From the NCBI GenBank assembly GCA_964629325.1, contig CAZVSC010000002.1:47794-111793 (forward strand): a DNA stretch of 64,000 nt, in the 5' to 3' direction. This document shows positions 8,010 through 17,283 of this stretch, one piece after another; position 1 is the stretch's first letter; each line of letters starts with the position of its first letter. This DNA is from Eutrophocola sp964629325. GTDB taxonomy: Bacteria > Pseudomonadota > Gammaproteobacteria > Pseudomonadales > Pseudohongiellaceae. Both the position numbers and the translations under genes were made by a program. A model generated the notes under the pieces. That model had not been told where the DNA came from. It was given only the letters and a program-made list of their open reading frames with translations, and searched no databases.

Positions 8010-10103
8010 GTGAAAAATTGCGCCATATTGCTGTCTGTCCTGATTTGTGGAATCGCACCGTTATCCATCCTTGGACAGGAAAGTTCCGGCGCCTGGGAGC
8101 CGGTGACAGACGTCCGCCTGCTCAACCCCGAACCCGGCGACTGGCTGACCTATCGCCGCACTTTCGATGCCACCGGCTTCAGCCCCCTCACCGAAATCAA
8201 CCGTGACAATGTCGACGACCTGCGCATGGTGTGGTCGTATGCGATGCGTGACGGCAGCCGTTGGCTGGCCACGCCGATCATCGCCAACGGCATCATGTAT
8301 ATCGGCGAGGGCACCGGCCGCATCATCGCCCTGGACGCCGTCACCGGCGAACTGCGCTGGAGTCACACCCGCACCTATCCCGCCGACATCGCACTGTCGG
8401 AAGCCAACCGCCGCTTCCGCGGCGTGTCCATTTACGGCGACACCATTTACTGGGGAACGGCGGACAGCTACGTGGTCGCCCTCGATGCCCGCACAGGCGA
8501 AAAACGCTGGGAAACCCGGACGGCGGATTACCGTGACGGGGAAGGCCATGCGCATCCGCCGCTGGTGGTCGACGGCAAGGTCTTCATCGGCATGTCCGGC
8601 GGTGATTTCGCCGCGCGCGGCAGTCTCAAGGCACTGGATGCCGACACCGGGGAAATCCTCTGGACCTTCTATACCATTCCCGGGCGTGAGGATCCCGGTG
8701 CCGACTCCTGGGACTGGGATGCCGGTTACCCGCCGGCAGGTGCCGCCACCTGGAATACGCTGAGCTACGATCCCGAACTCAATCTCGTTTACTCGCCCAC
8801 CGGCCAGCCGGCACCCTGGACCACGACGCCGGAAGGACATGGTGATGCCCTGTATGCCAACAGTGTCATCGCCCTGGATGCCGACACCGGTGAACTGCGC
8901 TGGCATTACCAACTGGTGCCGCGCGACAACTGGGACCGCGCCACCTATGAAAGCATGCTCGTGGACCTGGCGATTGGCGGCGAGATGCGCAAGGCGCTGA
9001 TCCAGACCGGCAAGATCGGCTGGAGTGTGGTGCTGGACCGGGAAACAGGCGAATTCCTGCAGGCTTTCCGCACAGCCTATGACAACACCATCACCGGATG
9101 GACGGAAGCCGGCGTGCCCATCTACAACCCCGACACTGTGCCGCAAAAGGCGGACGTCGATTCCGGCAAGGTGTTCCAGGTCTGTCCCCATCCGCATGGC
9201 GCACGCAACCTGAACGCGCCAAGCTTCAGTGCGCAGACCGGGCTCTATTATCTCGGCGTCAACAACTCGTGCATGAACGCCATGGTGGTGACGCCGGTGC
9301 GGCATACCCGCTTCGGGCTGACCGGCACCACCTATACGCCATCACTGGCCCCGGGCTACGACTTTGTCGGCGAATTCGTTGCTTTCGATCCGGTAGCGGG
9401 AATACGGCGCTGGACATGGCGGCCGGAAAGCGGGGCCCCCATGACGGCGTCGGCGCTGGCGACGGCAGGTGGCATCGTGTTTGGTGGCACGGCAGACCGG
9501 CAATTCTTTGCCCTCGACAACGACACCGGTGACCTGCTCTGGCAGGCGCGCCTGAATGGCGATGTGTCCGGTGCGCCCATCAGCTACACCGTTGACGGCA
9601 AGCAGTACATCGCCATCACCGCCGGTGGCGGCGCCGCGCAGACATCCACCCTCGGCCGGCTGGTCGACGTGGATATCACCCAGGGTTCCGGGGTCATCTG
9701 GGTGTTTGCCCTGCCGGATGGCCGCGCCCGCGAAGTGCCGCGCCCGACACGTGCCGATATGCCTGAAATCTCGGTTGCGGCAGGTATTTTCAATCCTGAA
9801 CAGTCTGCCAGGGGAGAGCAGGTCTTCACGCAGAACTGCAGCGGTTGTCATGCCTCCGCCAATTACGCCGGGCAGGCCTTCCAGGCCAAGTGGGGCGGCT
9901 TCACGCTGGGTGATATCTACAGTGATATTTCCGTGAGCATGCCGCCGGCCAACCCGGGAGGCCTGCCGCCGGAAGACTATGCCAGTATCATCGCCTTCCT
10001 GCTGCGGGAAACCGGGTATGTGAACGATGCATCGGCGCAACTGCCCGCAGACGGATTCCAGTTGCGGCGCTACGTGATCGATGTGCCGGGCCTGAATTAC
10101 TGA
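8010..10103 (+). CDS. PQQ-dependent quinohemoprotein dehydrogenase
   Basis: The 697-residue secreted protein has a signal peptide ending near SILGQ. The eight-bladed PQQ propeller shows repeated blade motifs (ALDAVTGELRW, ALDARTGEKRW, ALDADTGELRW). A C-terminal cytochrome c domain carries CSGCH (about 610-614) with a likely axial Met in SMPP (~644). Such enzymes oxidise alcohols in the periplasm and pass electrons to heme c. The expected catalytic WD-x-D segment reads DNWDRATYE, which is unusual, and no vicinal Cys-Cys is seen. GTG 8010 follows GGGGGAG. No PQQ biosynthesis genes are in the window. Confidence 0.9.
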   Translation: MKNCAILLSVLICGIAPLSILGQESSGAWEPVTDVRLLNPEPGDWLTYRRTFDATGFSPLTEINRDNVDDLRMVWSYAMRDGSRWLATPIIANGIMYIGEGTGRIIALDAVTGELRWSHTRTYPADIALSEANRRFRGVSIYGDTIYWGTADSYVVALDARTGEKRWETRTADYRDGEGHAHPPLVVDGKVFIGMSGGDFAARGSLKALDADTGEILWTFYTIPGREDPGADSWDWDAGYPPAGAATWNTLSYDPELNLVYSPTGQPAPWTTTPEGHGDALYANSVIALDADTGELRWHYQLVPRDNWDRATYESMLVDLAIGGEMRKALIQTGKIGWSVVLDRETGEFLQAFRTAYDNTITGWTEAGVPIYNPDTVPQKADVDSGKVFQVCPHPHGARNLNAPSFSAQTGLYYLGVNNSCMNAMVVTPVRHTRFGLTGTTYTPSLAPGYDFVGEFVAFDPVAGIRRWTWRPESGAPMTASALATAGGIVFGGTADRQFFALDNDTGDLLWQARLNGDVSGAPISYTVDGKQYIAITAGGGAAQTSTLGRLVDVDITQGSGVIWVFALPDGRAREVPRPTRADMPEISVAAGIFNPEQSARGEQVFTQNCSGCHASANYAGQAFQAKWGGFTLGDIYSDISVSMPPANPGGLPPEDYASIIAFLLRETGYVNDASAQLPADGFQLRRYVIDVPGLNY

Positions 10104-10285
10104 CCGACGTGCTATTGTTCGACACCCGTGCCTGATTTCGTCATTACGATCTGTGGTACTGCCGCGAATGAAATTTGCCCTGTCTAGTTCGGCAAGTCCC
10201 TGCGGGCGCACTGGAGAAGGAAAGACTTCATCTCCGCAACACAAAAGCCCTGACCACATTAAACTTTATGGCCCAGGCTTGAAAC

Positions 10286-10309
10286 AAAACCCGGCTAGGC
10301 CGGGTTTTT
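10286..10309 (+). terminator. Intrinsic terminator after the quinohemoprotein gene
   Basis: The perfect stem AAAACCCGGC/GCCGGGTTTT (10286-10295 with 10299-10308) has a TAG loop and ends in TTTTT. It lies about 180 bp after the dehydrogenase stop. The rest of the 295-bp gap (10104-10398) shows no gene or other clear element. A weak TTGAGT/TAATGT promoter-like pair lies ahead of the channel gene. Confidence 0.85.
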
Positions 10310-10398
10310 ATTGACCGCGGCTTTGCCATTTTTCTTGAGTTTTCATGCGTATGCGTTAATGTAGGTTGCGTCGAAAAGTCCGCATGTAAGGATATGGA

Positions 10399-10821
10399 AT
10401 GAGTCTGGTCCTGATCATCGTGATCGCCCTGTCAATTGTCGTTCTGATGCACTACGAATGTCTTTACAGGTTGACCCTGCTGATGCCGAAGCTGCGCATC
10501 AGGTATCGCTACAGGCTGGTGCTGGGCGTATTCGGTGCGCTCGTTGCCCATATCCTCGAGGTGGTCATATTCGGATACACCTACTGGCTCATGCACAGCG
10601 CCGAGGGGCTGGGTTACCTGGAAGGCCGCTTCGTCATCACCAGCGCCGACTGCATTTATTTTTCCTTTACCACATACACGACGCTTGGCTACGGCGATAT
10701 CGAGCCCTTCGGCGGCATCCGCTATCTGGCCGGGGTCGAATCACTGACAGGCCTGCTGCTGATTACCTGGACGGCGTCCTTCCTGTTCATCGAGATGCAG
10801 CGCTACTGGGTATCCAGATAG
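10399..10821 (+). CDS. Two-transmembrane potassium channel (Ion_trans_2 family)
   Basis: The 140-residue protein has an N-terminal helix (1-18), a second helix (about 40-63), a pore loop and a final helix (about 108-130). The K+ selectivity filter is clear as TTLGYGD at 94-100, preceded by a typical pore helix CIYFSFTTY. Filter-bearing subunits of this size assemble as tetramers in the inner membrane. No cytoplasmic RCK or TrkA domain is present, so gating is unknown. The terminator at 10286 isolates it from the dehydrogenase gene. Confidence 0.88.
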   Translation: MSLVLIIVIALSIVVLMHYECLYRLTLLMPKLRIRYRYRLVLGVFGALVAHILEVVIFGYTYWLMHSAEGLGYLEGRFVITSADCIYFSFTTYTTLGYGDIEPFGGIRYLAGVESLTGLLLITWTASFLFIEMQRYWVSR

Positions 10822-10844
10822 AAAGCATTTACCAAAGCCCTGAC

Positions 10845-11291
10845 ATGAAAAGAGCCTTTCTGCTGTCGCCATTATTCGCCGCCCTGGTGTTTGCCGTACC
10901 GGAAGCGTGGCAGCAGATCCAGGCGCCGGGGCCGGGTTACGTCCCGGTTCTCAATGAACTGCTGCTCCTGGTTTTCGGTTATCTGGCGGCGTCCATCGGT
11001 AACGCGGTCCTGATTGTTCCGTTTTGCATGCTGGTGCGGTTAAAGACGCCTGGACTCCTGGCCGGAATTATTCTCGCCTTTTTCACGGCATTTGGCGTCA
11101 CCACGGTGGCATACGCGTTCGAGATCTTTGATTACCAGACCTCCATCTTCCATCCTGCCTACCTGTACACGCTGCTCATACCCCTGTTCCTGCTGACCCT
11201 GCTGTCGTTTTATTTTCTGGGCAGTCCGGCTTCTAGGCCGGTCATCGAGGAAGCGGGGCAGGAGGGGGAGCAGAAAGAGGAGGGCGGCTGA
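10845..11291 (+). CDS. Four-helix membrane protein, unknown function
   Basis: The 148-residue ORF begins 24 bp after the channel gene. Hydrophobic segments lie near residues 4-17, 34-58, 68-93 and 103-123, and the tail after 130 is Glu/Gln-rich (EEAGQEGEQKEEGG). Translation from ATG 10845 has no strong Shine-Dalgarno, so coupling to the channel gene is possible. I do not recognise a family. A much longer upstream frame is only the shadow of the channel gene. Confidence 0.65.
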   Translation: MKRAFLLSPLFAALVFAVPEAWQQIQAPGPGYVPVLNELLLLVFGYLAASIGNAVLIVPFCMLVRLKTPGLLAGIILAFFTAFGVTTVAYAFEIFDYQTSIFHPAYLYTLLIPLFLLTLLSFYFLGSPASRPVIEEAGQEGEQKEEGG

Positions 11292-11420
11292 TATCGGCTG
11301 GTAATCCGCCAGACCGACCGGGTGGGCTATTACCGCAACATGCCGCGTACCATGTTGCGGTATGCCATCGAGAAGTTTCCGGAAGACCTGAGGCGCAGAT
11401 ACCTGGACGGCAGTATATAG
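11292..11420 (+). pseudogene. Possible 3' remnant of a degraded gene
   Basis: Directly after the stop of the membrane-protein gene, the same frame stays open for 42 codons to a TAG at 11418. The encoded segment looks protein-like: RQTDRVGYYRNMPRTM followed by LRYAIEKFPEDLRRRYLDG. From memory this resembles the C-terminal tail of DNA-alkylation-repair-type helical proteins, but I cannot verify that. No start or 5' part exists, so it is best read as a gene remnant. It may equally be chance. Confidence 0.35.
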
Positions 11421-11424
11421 CCGC

Positions 11425-13362
11425 TTACTTGTGCGGCCGGTTCTCGACCAGGTGGTCGACCACCGCCGGGTCGGCAAGCGTCGTGGTATCGCCGAGATTG
11501 TCCAGTTCGTTGGCGGCGATCTTGCGCAGGATACGACGCATGATCTTGCCTGAACGGGTTTTCGGCAGGCCTGGCGCCCACTGGATAATTTCCGGTTTGG
11601 CGATGGCGCCAATTTCCTTGCCGACGAAATCCCGCAGCTCCTTCATCAGGGCGTCTGTCGCTTCCACACCCTTCATCAGGCTGACGTAGGCGTAGATGCC
11701 CTGGCCCTTGATATCGTGGGGAAATCCGACCACGGCGGCTTCGGCAACGGCGTCGTGCAGCACCAGGGCGCTTTCGATCTCGGCGGTACCCAGGCGATGG
11801 CCGCTGACGTTGAGTACGTCGTCGACACGGCCGGTGATCCACCAGTAGCCATCTTCGTCGCGACGGGCACCGTCACCGGTGAAGTAATAGCCCTTGTACG
11901 TTGAATAATAGGTATCGATGCAACGCTGGTGATCCCCGTACACGGTGCGCAGCTGGCTGGGCCAGCTCGCGGTAATGACGAGGTTGCCCGATGTGGCGCC
12001 CTCGAGAATCTTGCCTTCCGGATCGACCAGGGCCGGCTGCACGCCGAAGAACGGCAGGGTGGCCGAGCCCGGTTTGAGATCGATGGCCCCCGGTATTGGT
12101 GTGATCATGTGGCCGCCGGTTTCGGTCTGCCACCAGGTGTCCATGATCGGGCAGCGGCCATTGCCGACAACATGGTAATACCATTCCCAGGCTTCCGGGT
12201 TGATGGGTTCGCCCACCGTGCCCAGGATTTTCAATGATGCCCGTGATGTGCAGGTCACCATGTCATCGCCCTGTGCCATGAGGGCGCGGATGGCAGTGGG
12301 CGCCGTGTAGAAGGTGTTCACCTGGTATTTGTCGATCACCTGCCAGAAGCGTGAGCAGTCCGGGTAGGTGGGCACGCCCTCGAACATCAGCGTGGTGGCG
12401 GCATTGGCCAGCGGACCATAGACGATATAGGTATGGCCGGTTACCCAGCCGACGTCGGCGGCGCACCAGTAGATGTCGCCGTCATGATAATCGAACACAT
12501 ACTTGTGGGTCATGGCGGCCATCAGCAGGTAGCCGCCTGTAGTGTGCAGCACACCCTTGGGCTTGCCGGTTGAGCCGGACGTGTAGAGGATGAACAGGGG
12601 GTCCTCGCTGTCCATCGGTTCGGGTTCGCAGGTCGCATTCGCATTCGCGGTTGCCTCGTGGTACCAGATATCCTTGCTGGCATCCCACGCGACTGGATTG
12701 CCAGTTCGTTGCACGACCAGGACGGTGTGCACGTTCGGGCATTTCGCCACGGCGGTATCCGTATTCACTTTCAGGGGGAAGACGCGGCCACCGCGTACGC
12801 TTTCATCGGAAGTGATGACCACGCGGCAATCGGAATCGAGAATCCTGTCCTTGAGGGAGTCGGGCGAGAAGCCGCCAAAGACCACTGAATGTACAGCGCC
12901 GATGCGGGCGCAGGCCAGCATGGCAAAAGCCGCCTCGGGAATCATCGGCATATAGATGCAGACACGGTCGCCTTTACTGACACCGCGGTCCTTCAGGACG
13001 TTGGCCATCTTGCAGACGGCATCGTGCAGTTCCTGGTAGGTGATCTTGCGCTCGGTGCCTGGTTCATCACCTTCCCAGATAATGGCAACCTGGTCTGCCC
13101 GCCGCGGCAGGTGACGGTCGATGCAGTTTGACGTGACGTTAAGCTTGCCGCCGAGGAACCACTTGATATCCCCCTTCGCCATATCGCATTCGCTGACCTT
13201 GGTGAACGGTGTCATCCAGTCCAGGAATGTGGTGGCCTGTTCTGACCAGAAAGCATCGGGTGTCTCGATGGAGGCCTTGTACATGGCGTCGTACTTGGCT
13301 TTGTCCAGGTGTGCGGATTTTTTCAGGGCTTCAGGAACGGGATGGGTCTTTATTTCAAACAC
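11425..13362 (-). CDS. acs: Acetyl-CoA synthetase (AMP-forming)
   Basis: The 645-residue length is standard for Acs. The adenylation core shows SVVFGGFSPDSLKDRI, the P-loop-like YTSGSTGKPKGVLHTTGGY, WWQTETGGHM and YYFTGDGARRDEDGY. The regulatory and catalytic lysine is K606 in TRSGKIMRR, the site normally acetylated by Pat-type enzymes. It converts acetate, ATP and CoA to acetyl-CoA, AMP and pyrophosphate in the cytoplasm. It is transcribed alone. Its PPi product could feed the membrane pyrophosphatase in this window. Confidence 0.97.
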   Translation of the reverse strand: MFEIKTHPVPEALKKSAHLDKAKYDAMYKASIETPDAFWSEQATTFLDWMTPFTKVSECDMAKGDIKWFLGGKLNVTSNCIDRHLPRRADQVAIIWEGDEPGTERKITYQELHDAVCKMANVLKDRGVSKGDRVCIYMPMIPEAAFAMLACARIGAVHSVVFGGFSPDSLKDRILDSDCRVVITSDESVRGGRVFPLKVNTDTAVAKCPNVHTVLVVQRTGNPVAWDASKDIWYHEATANANATCEPEPMDSEDPLFILYTSGSTGKPKGVLHTTGGYLLMAAMTHKYVFDYHDGDIYWCAADVGWVTGHTYIVYGPLANAATTLMFEGVPTYPDCSRFWQVIDKYQVNTFYTAPTAIRALMAQGDDMVTCTSRASLKILGTVGEPINPEAWEWYYHVVGNGRCPIMDTWWQTETGGHMITPIPGAIDLKPGSATLPFFGVQPALVDPEGKILEGATSGNLVITASWPSQLRTVYGDHQRCIDTYYSTYKGYYFTGDGARRDEDGYWWITGRVDDVLNVSGHRLGTAEIESALVLHDAVAEAAVVGFPHDIKGQGIYAYVSLMKGVEATDALMKELRDFVGKEIGAIAKPEIIQWAPGLPKTRSGKIMRRILRKIAANELDNLGDTTTLADPAVVDHLVENRPHK

Positions 13363-13524
13363 GGGGGCTCCTTGTTAAAGGGAATTACTGAGTTATCAAA
13401 CTGGTCATCCGGACCCGTTTTATAGCACGGCCTTGGGAAAATACGCCAGATTATGCTGCACTGACGTCGGCGCGGTACGTCATTGTGCCGCAACCGGAAT
13501 CAATCCCCCCGTCTGAACCGGGTA

Positions 13525-13893
13525 TCAGGCTGCCTGTACTGGTATGGTGTTGCTGGACCTGAGAACGGTATTGGTCTCATCCAGGTACACCAGCCTGGGT
13601 TTGTGGTTCAGGAGCTCGGCTTCGGTATAGCTGCCATAGGCACAGATGATTACCCTGTCCCCCACATTGGCCTTATGGGCAGCCGCGCCGTTCACGGAAA
13701 TGATACCGGAGCCATGTTGCGCGCGAATCGCGTAGGTGGTGAAGCGCTCGCCGTTGGTGATGTTGTAGATCTGGATCTGCTCGAATTCACGGATGCCTGC
13801 CGTATCCAGCAGGGTGCCATCGATGGCGCACGAGCCTTCGTAATCCAGCTCTGAGTGGGTCACACAGGCCTTGTGAAGCTTGGCTTTCAACAT
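13525..13893 (-). CDS. panD: Aspartate 1-decarboxylase
   Basis: The 122-residue pyruvoyl enzyme starts MLKAKLHKACVTHSELDYEG. The self-cleavage site is Gly20-Ser21 in YEGSCAID, giving the beta chain and the pyruvoyl-bearing alpha chain. VNGAAAHKANVGDRVIICAY is the conserved C-terminal half. It makes beta-alanine for pantothenate. The frame continues upstream, but 13893 matches the family N-terminus. panD is separated from panBC by rimK and rimB, all on the same strand. Confidence 0.95.
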   Translation of the reverse strand: MLKAKLHKACVTHSELDYEGSCAIDGTLLDTAGIREFEQIQIYNITNGERFTTYAIRAQHGSGIISVNGAAAHKANVGDRVIICAYGSYTEAELLNHKPRLVYLDETNTVLRSSNTIPVQAA

Positions 13894-14032
13894 CAGGGTT
13901 AGCACTTTCTTACCTCGAAGTACCTTCTCTTGCACTATTACAGGGATTTCGAACCTGCCGGATTCACGGCGGGGCGCATTATCCCAAAAAAGGGACGCCT
14001 TTATCAAACACGGGATTGAGGCCGCGCGGGGC

Positions 14033-14524
14033 TTACTCTTCTTCCCCGCCATGCGCCGGCATGTAGTCGTCATCATCGAAATCGGCGTCATTGAGCAGGT
14101 ATTCGAACTCCGGGTCCACGACAACCTTGCCTTCCATGGCCTCGCGGCCCATCAGCATCATGTAGGTCATTTCGGAGCGGTCGGTCAGGGTGAGCTTGAT
14201 CGGCCACTCGCGGCCGGCAAGACGGATAGTGGTGGTGATGACGACCCGTTTTTCGGTGTCGGCGGAGGAGCTTTTCACGGTTTTGGTACCCTCTACCGGG
14301 GCGGTGGTGCGGATGACCGAATCGACGTTGTGGATGTCAGGATGCAGGTCGAAACTGACATAGCTCTTGCCGCCCTTGTTGAACTCCTCGATGTTGTCTA
14401 CGTGCAGTGAAGAAGTGGCCGCGCCGGTATCCACGCGGACATGCATTTTCTCGATGCCAAGGTCCGGCAGGTCGCATAATTCCAGTGCGCCCACTTTCAG
14501 TTTCGACAGTCTTGTATATGACAT
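14033..14524 (-). CDS. rimB: RimB-like retropepsin-type aspartic protease
   Basis: The 163-residue protein belongs to the bacterial retropepsin-like family (formerly DUF785). The aspartic motif is VDTGAATSSLH with D32 as catalytic residue, and the flap/core includes IRLAGREWPIKLTLTDRSEM and MLMGREAM. In Pseudomonas, RimB cleaves poly-glutamate tails that RimK adds to ribosomal protein S6. The C-terminus is acidic (DADFDDDDY). It lies 37 bp downstream of rimK, which supports the assignment. Confidence 0.88.
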   Translation of the reverse strand: MSYTRLSKLKVGALELCDLPDLGIEKMHVRVDTGAATSSLHVDNIEEFNKGGKSYVSFDLHPDIHNVDSVIRTTAPVEGTKTVKSSSADTEKRVVITTTIRLAGREWPIKLTLTDRSEMTYMMLMGREAMEGKVVVDPEFEYLLNDADFDDDDYMPAHGGEEE

Positions 14525-14561
14525 ACGTATTCCCCTGGACCTTTATGTGCGCAGATCCCGG

Positions 14562-15479
14562 TTAGCCTTTGCCTTTGGGTTTGTTGGGACCCAGCACAGA
14601 ATCCTTTTCGATGTACTCGATGATTTTGTCGGCCACGTTCTTGCCGGTGGCAGTCTCGATGCCTTCCAGTCCGGGTGAAGAGTTTACCTCGATGACCAGC
14701 GGGCCATGGGACGAGCGGATGAGGTCCACGCCGGCCAGGTCGAGGCCCATGACCTGGGCCGCGCGAACCGCCAGGGAGCGTTCGTCGGGGTGCAGGCGGA
14801 TCACTTCCGCCGTGCCGCCACGGTGCAGGTTGGAACGGTATTCGCCCTTGCTGGCCTTGCGCTGCATGGCGGCGATGACTTTCTTGCCGACGACAAAACA
14901 GCGGATGTCGGAACCACCGGCCTCGCGAATGAATTCCTGGACCAGGAAGTCGGAACCGATGCCCATGAAGGCATTGATCAGTGCTTCCGCGGCCTTCTTG
15001 GTTTCCGCCAGGAGGACGCCGTCACCATGAGTGCTTTCGGTGAGTTTCAGGATCAGCGGGGCACCGCCAACCGATTCGATCAGTTTGTCCGTGGCACGCG
15101 CCGAGTGGGCGTAACTGGTGACGGGCTGTCCTATGCCCTTGCGCGCCAGCAACTGGTGTGCACGCAGCTTGTCGCGGGACCGCGTGATGGCAATGGATTC
15201 ATTGATGGAATACACGTGACCCACTTCGAACTGGCGCAGCACGGCGCAGCCATAAGCGGTGATGCTGGCGCCGATGCGGGGAATGACGGCATCAAACTCC
15301 AGTTCCTCGACGATTTCCGCGTTGCGCTGGTAAAACACCGTCGGGTCGTTCGCCGTGATGTTCATGTAGCACTTCAGGACGTCGATGACGCGCACTTCGT
15401 GGCCGCGCTCCCGCGCGGCTTCCACCAGCCGGCGGGTGGAGTAAAGGTTGCGGTTTCTGGAAAGAATGCCGATGCGCAT
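14562..15479 (-). CDS. rimK: RimK-type alpha-L-glutamate ligase
   Basis: The 305-residue ATP-grasp ligase is close to E. coli RimK (300). The N-terminus MRIGILSRNRNLYSTRRL is characteristic. The ATP-grasp region shows APLILKLTESTHGDGVLL, FLVQEFIREAGGSDIRCFVVG and VIEVNSSPGLEGIE. RimK adds glutamates to the C-terminus of ribosomal protein S6. ATG 15479 is chosen because the upstream 22-codon extension has no family match. It forms a unit with rimB and sits between panC and panD. Confidence 0.93.
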   Translation of the reverse strand: MRIGILSRNRNLYSTRRLVEAARERGHEVRVIDVLKCYMNITANDPTVFYQRNAEIVEELEFDAVIPRIGASITAYGCAVLRQFEVGHVYSINESIAITRSRDKLRAHQLLARKGIGQPVTSYAHSARATDKLIESVGGAPLILKLTESTHGDGVLLAETKKAAEALINAFMGIGSDFLVQEFIREAGGSDIRCFVVGKKVIAAMQRKASKGEYRSNLHRGGTAEVIRLHPDERSLAVRAAQVMGLDLAGVDLIRSSHGPLVIEVNSSPGLEGIETATGKNVADKIIEYIEKDSVLGPNKPKGKG

Positions 15480-15563
15480 GAGATTTGATAGCCGGGTCAG
15501 GTTGTTGCTGCAGGAAGTGGCCAATACTATGCCAGCCATTGGCATAAATAAAGCAGACAGTCC

Positions 15564-16412
15564 TCAGCGGGTGATTCGGATATTGTCTATCAGGCGCGTT
15601 TTGCCGAGCCACGCCGCGGCAAGGATGACGAGGTCGTTATCCTCGTGTTGTGCGGCGTCCAGGGTTTGGGCGTTGCAAACGGTGAAGTAGTCGGTTCGGA
15701 ATCCTGCCTTGTCCAGCTCAGCCCGGGCGCTGGCTTCAAGGTGCGTGAAATCGGCCTGGCCGGTTTCGATGGCTGTTGATGCAGCCACCAGCTGATCGTG
15801 CAACAGTGGCGCCAGTGCCAGCTGCCCTGCGTCAAGGTAGCCGTTTCTGGAACTCAGTGCCAGGCCCTCGGCATTCCTGATGATGGGCACACCTTCGATC
15901 CTGACCGGCATGCACAGGTCGGCGGTCATTTTCCGGATCACCTGCAGCTGCTGGTAATCCTTTTCACCGAAAAAGGCGATGTCAGGCTGTGACAGATTGA
16001 ACAGTTTGGATACTACGGTGCAGACGCCGTCGAAATGCCCGGGCCGGCTGGCCCCGCAATGTTTTGCGGACAACCCCGGGACGCTGACGAGGGTCTGGCC
16101 CTGCAGACCGTTTGGGTACATTGCACTCACGGCTGGAACGAACACCGCGTCGCAACCGGCAGAAGTGAGCAAGTCGCAGTCAGCCTGCAGGGTGCGCGGA
16201 TAGTTGTCGAGATCCTCGGTCGGACCGAACTGCAGCGGATTGACGAAGATGGTGGCCAGCACAAAGTCAGCTTGCTCGCGTGCTGCCGCGACCAGTGCCA
16301 GGTGACCGTCATGCAGGTTGCCCATGGTGGGCACCAGGCCGATGGTGCGACCGGACTTGCGCAGGCCCCTGAGCTGCTGCTGCAGGGCATCCCTTGATTC
16401 AAAAATTTGCAT
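15564..16412 (-). CDS. panC: Pantothenate synthetase
   Basis: The 282-residue enzyme has the HxGH motif in PTMGNLHDGH (about 29-38), NPLQFGPTEDLDNYPR, the pantoate-site segment KHCGASRPGHFDGVCTVV, and FFGEKDYQQLQVIRKM. It joins pantoate and beta-alanine using ATP, releasing AMP and PPi. Its start lies 11 bp after the panB stop. The frame extends far upstream through panB, which is a shadow. Confidence 0.96.
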   Translation of the reverse strand: MQIFESRDALQQQLRGLRKSGRTIGLVPTMGNLHDGHLALVAAAREQADFVLATIFVNPLQFGPTEDLDNYPRTLQADCDLLTSAGCDAVFVPAVSAMYPNGLQGQTLVSVPGLSAKHCGASRPGHFDGVCTVVSKLFNLSQPDIAFFGEKDYQQLQVIRKMTADLCMPVRIEGVPIIRNAEGLALSSRNGYLDAGQLALAPLLHDQLVAASTAIETGQADFTHLEASARAELDKAGFRTDYFTVCNAQTLDAAQHEDNDLVILAAAWLGKTRLIDNIRITR

Positions 16413-16423
16413 AACTGGGAGGA

Positions 16424-17218
16424 TCAGTCGTAGGCGTGTTCGGGGCCGGGGAAAGTGCCGTCCTTGACGGCCTTGACGTAAGCAGAGATAGCGCCCGGTA
16501 TCCCGTTGCCGGAATCCGCGAGGAAGTTCTTCACGAATTTCGGCGTGATGGGCGAGATGCCGAGCAGGTCGTGCAGCACCATGATCTGGCCGTCCACGTC
16601 GACACCGGCGCCAATGCCGATTACCGGGATGGTGAGGGCATTGCTGATTGCCTTCGCCAGCGTGCCAGGCACGGACTCCAGCAGGAGGCAACTGGCGCCG
16701 GAAGCCTCGAGCAGGCGGGCTTCCTCGATCATGGTGTCGGCCTGTTCCGGGTCGCGACCCTGGACCAGGAAGCCGCCGATGCGATTGACGGATTGCGGTG
16801 TCAGGCCCATGTGCGAACACACGGGAATACCGCGTTCGGCGAGCAGGCGGGTGGATTCGGCGATCCATGCACCGCCCTCCAGCTTCACCATCTGGGCGCC
16901 TGCACGCATCAGGCGGGCGGCGTTTTCCAGCGTCTGGGCCTCGGAGGCGTATGACATGAAAGGCAGGTCGGCGATCAGCAGGGAGCCCTTGCTGCCGCGC
17001 TTGACGCATTCCATGTGATAGATGACATCTTCCATGGTGACGGGCAGGGTGGTGTCATGGCCCTGGATAACCATACCCAGGGAATCACCGACCAGGATGA
17101 CCTCCACGCCGGCGTCTCCCAGCAGCCCCGCAAAAAGAGCGTCATAGCATGTCAGGCAGGCGAATTTTTCACCGGCGGCCTTAAGCTTGTGAAGTGTGTT
17201 GACGGTGACCTTTTTCAT
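16424..17218 (-). CDS. panB: 3-methyl-2-oxobutanoate hydroxymethyltransferase
   Basis: The 264-residue TIM-barrel enzyme has LTCYDALFAGLLGDAG, VILVGDSLGMVIQGHDTTLP (metal and substrate site), CSHMGLTPQSVNRIGGF and IPVIGIGAGVDVDGQIMV. It transfers a one-carbon unit from methylene-THF to ketoisovalerate, the first step to pantoate. It heads the panB-panC unit. folK, which usually precedes panB in this context, is absent. Confidence 0.97.
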   Translation of the reverse strand: MKKVTVNTLHKLKAAGEKFACLTCYDALFAGLLGDAGVEVILVGDSLGMVIQGHDTTLPVTMEDVIYHMECVKRGSKGSLLIADLPFMSYASEAQTLENAARLMRAGAQMVKLEGGAWIAESTRLLAERGIPVCSHMGLTPQSVNRIGGFLVQGRDPEQADTMIEEARLLEASGASCLLLESVPGTLAKAISNALTIPVIGIGAGVDVDGQIMVLHDLLGISPITPKFVKNFLADSGNGIPGAISAYVKAVKDGTFPGPEHAYD

Positions 17219-17283
17219 TGATTATTGGTTTGTGTTTCTTTTCAAGTTGCACTCATTAACGCAAGGATAGGCAATATTCTGGA

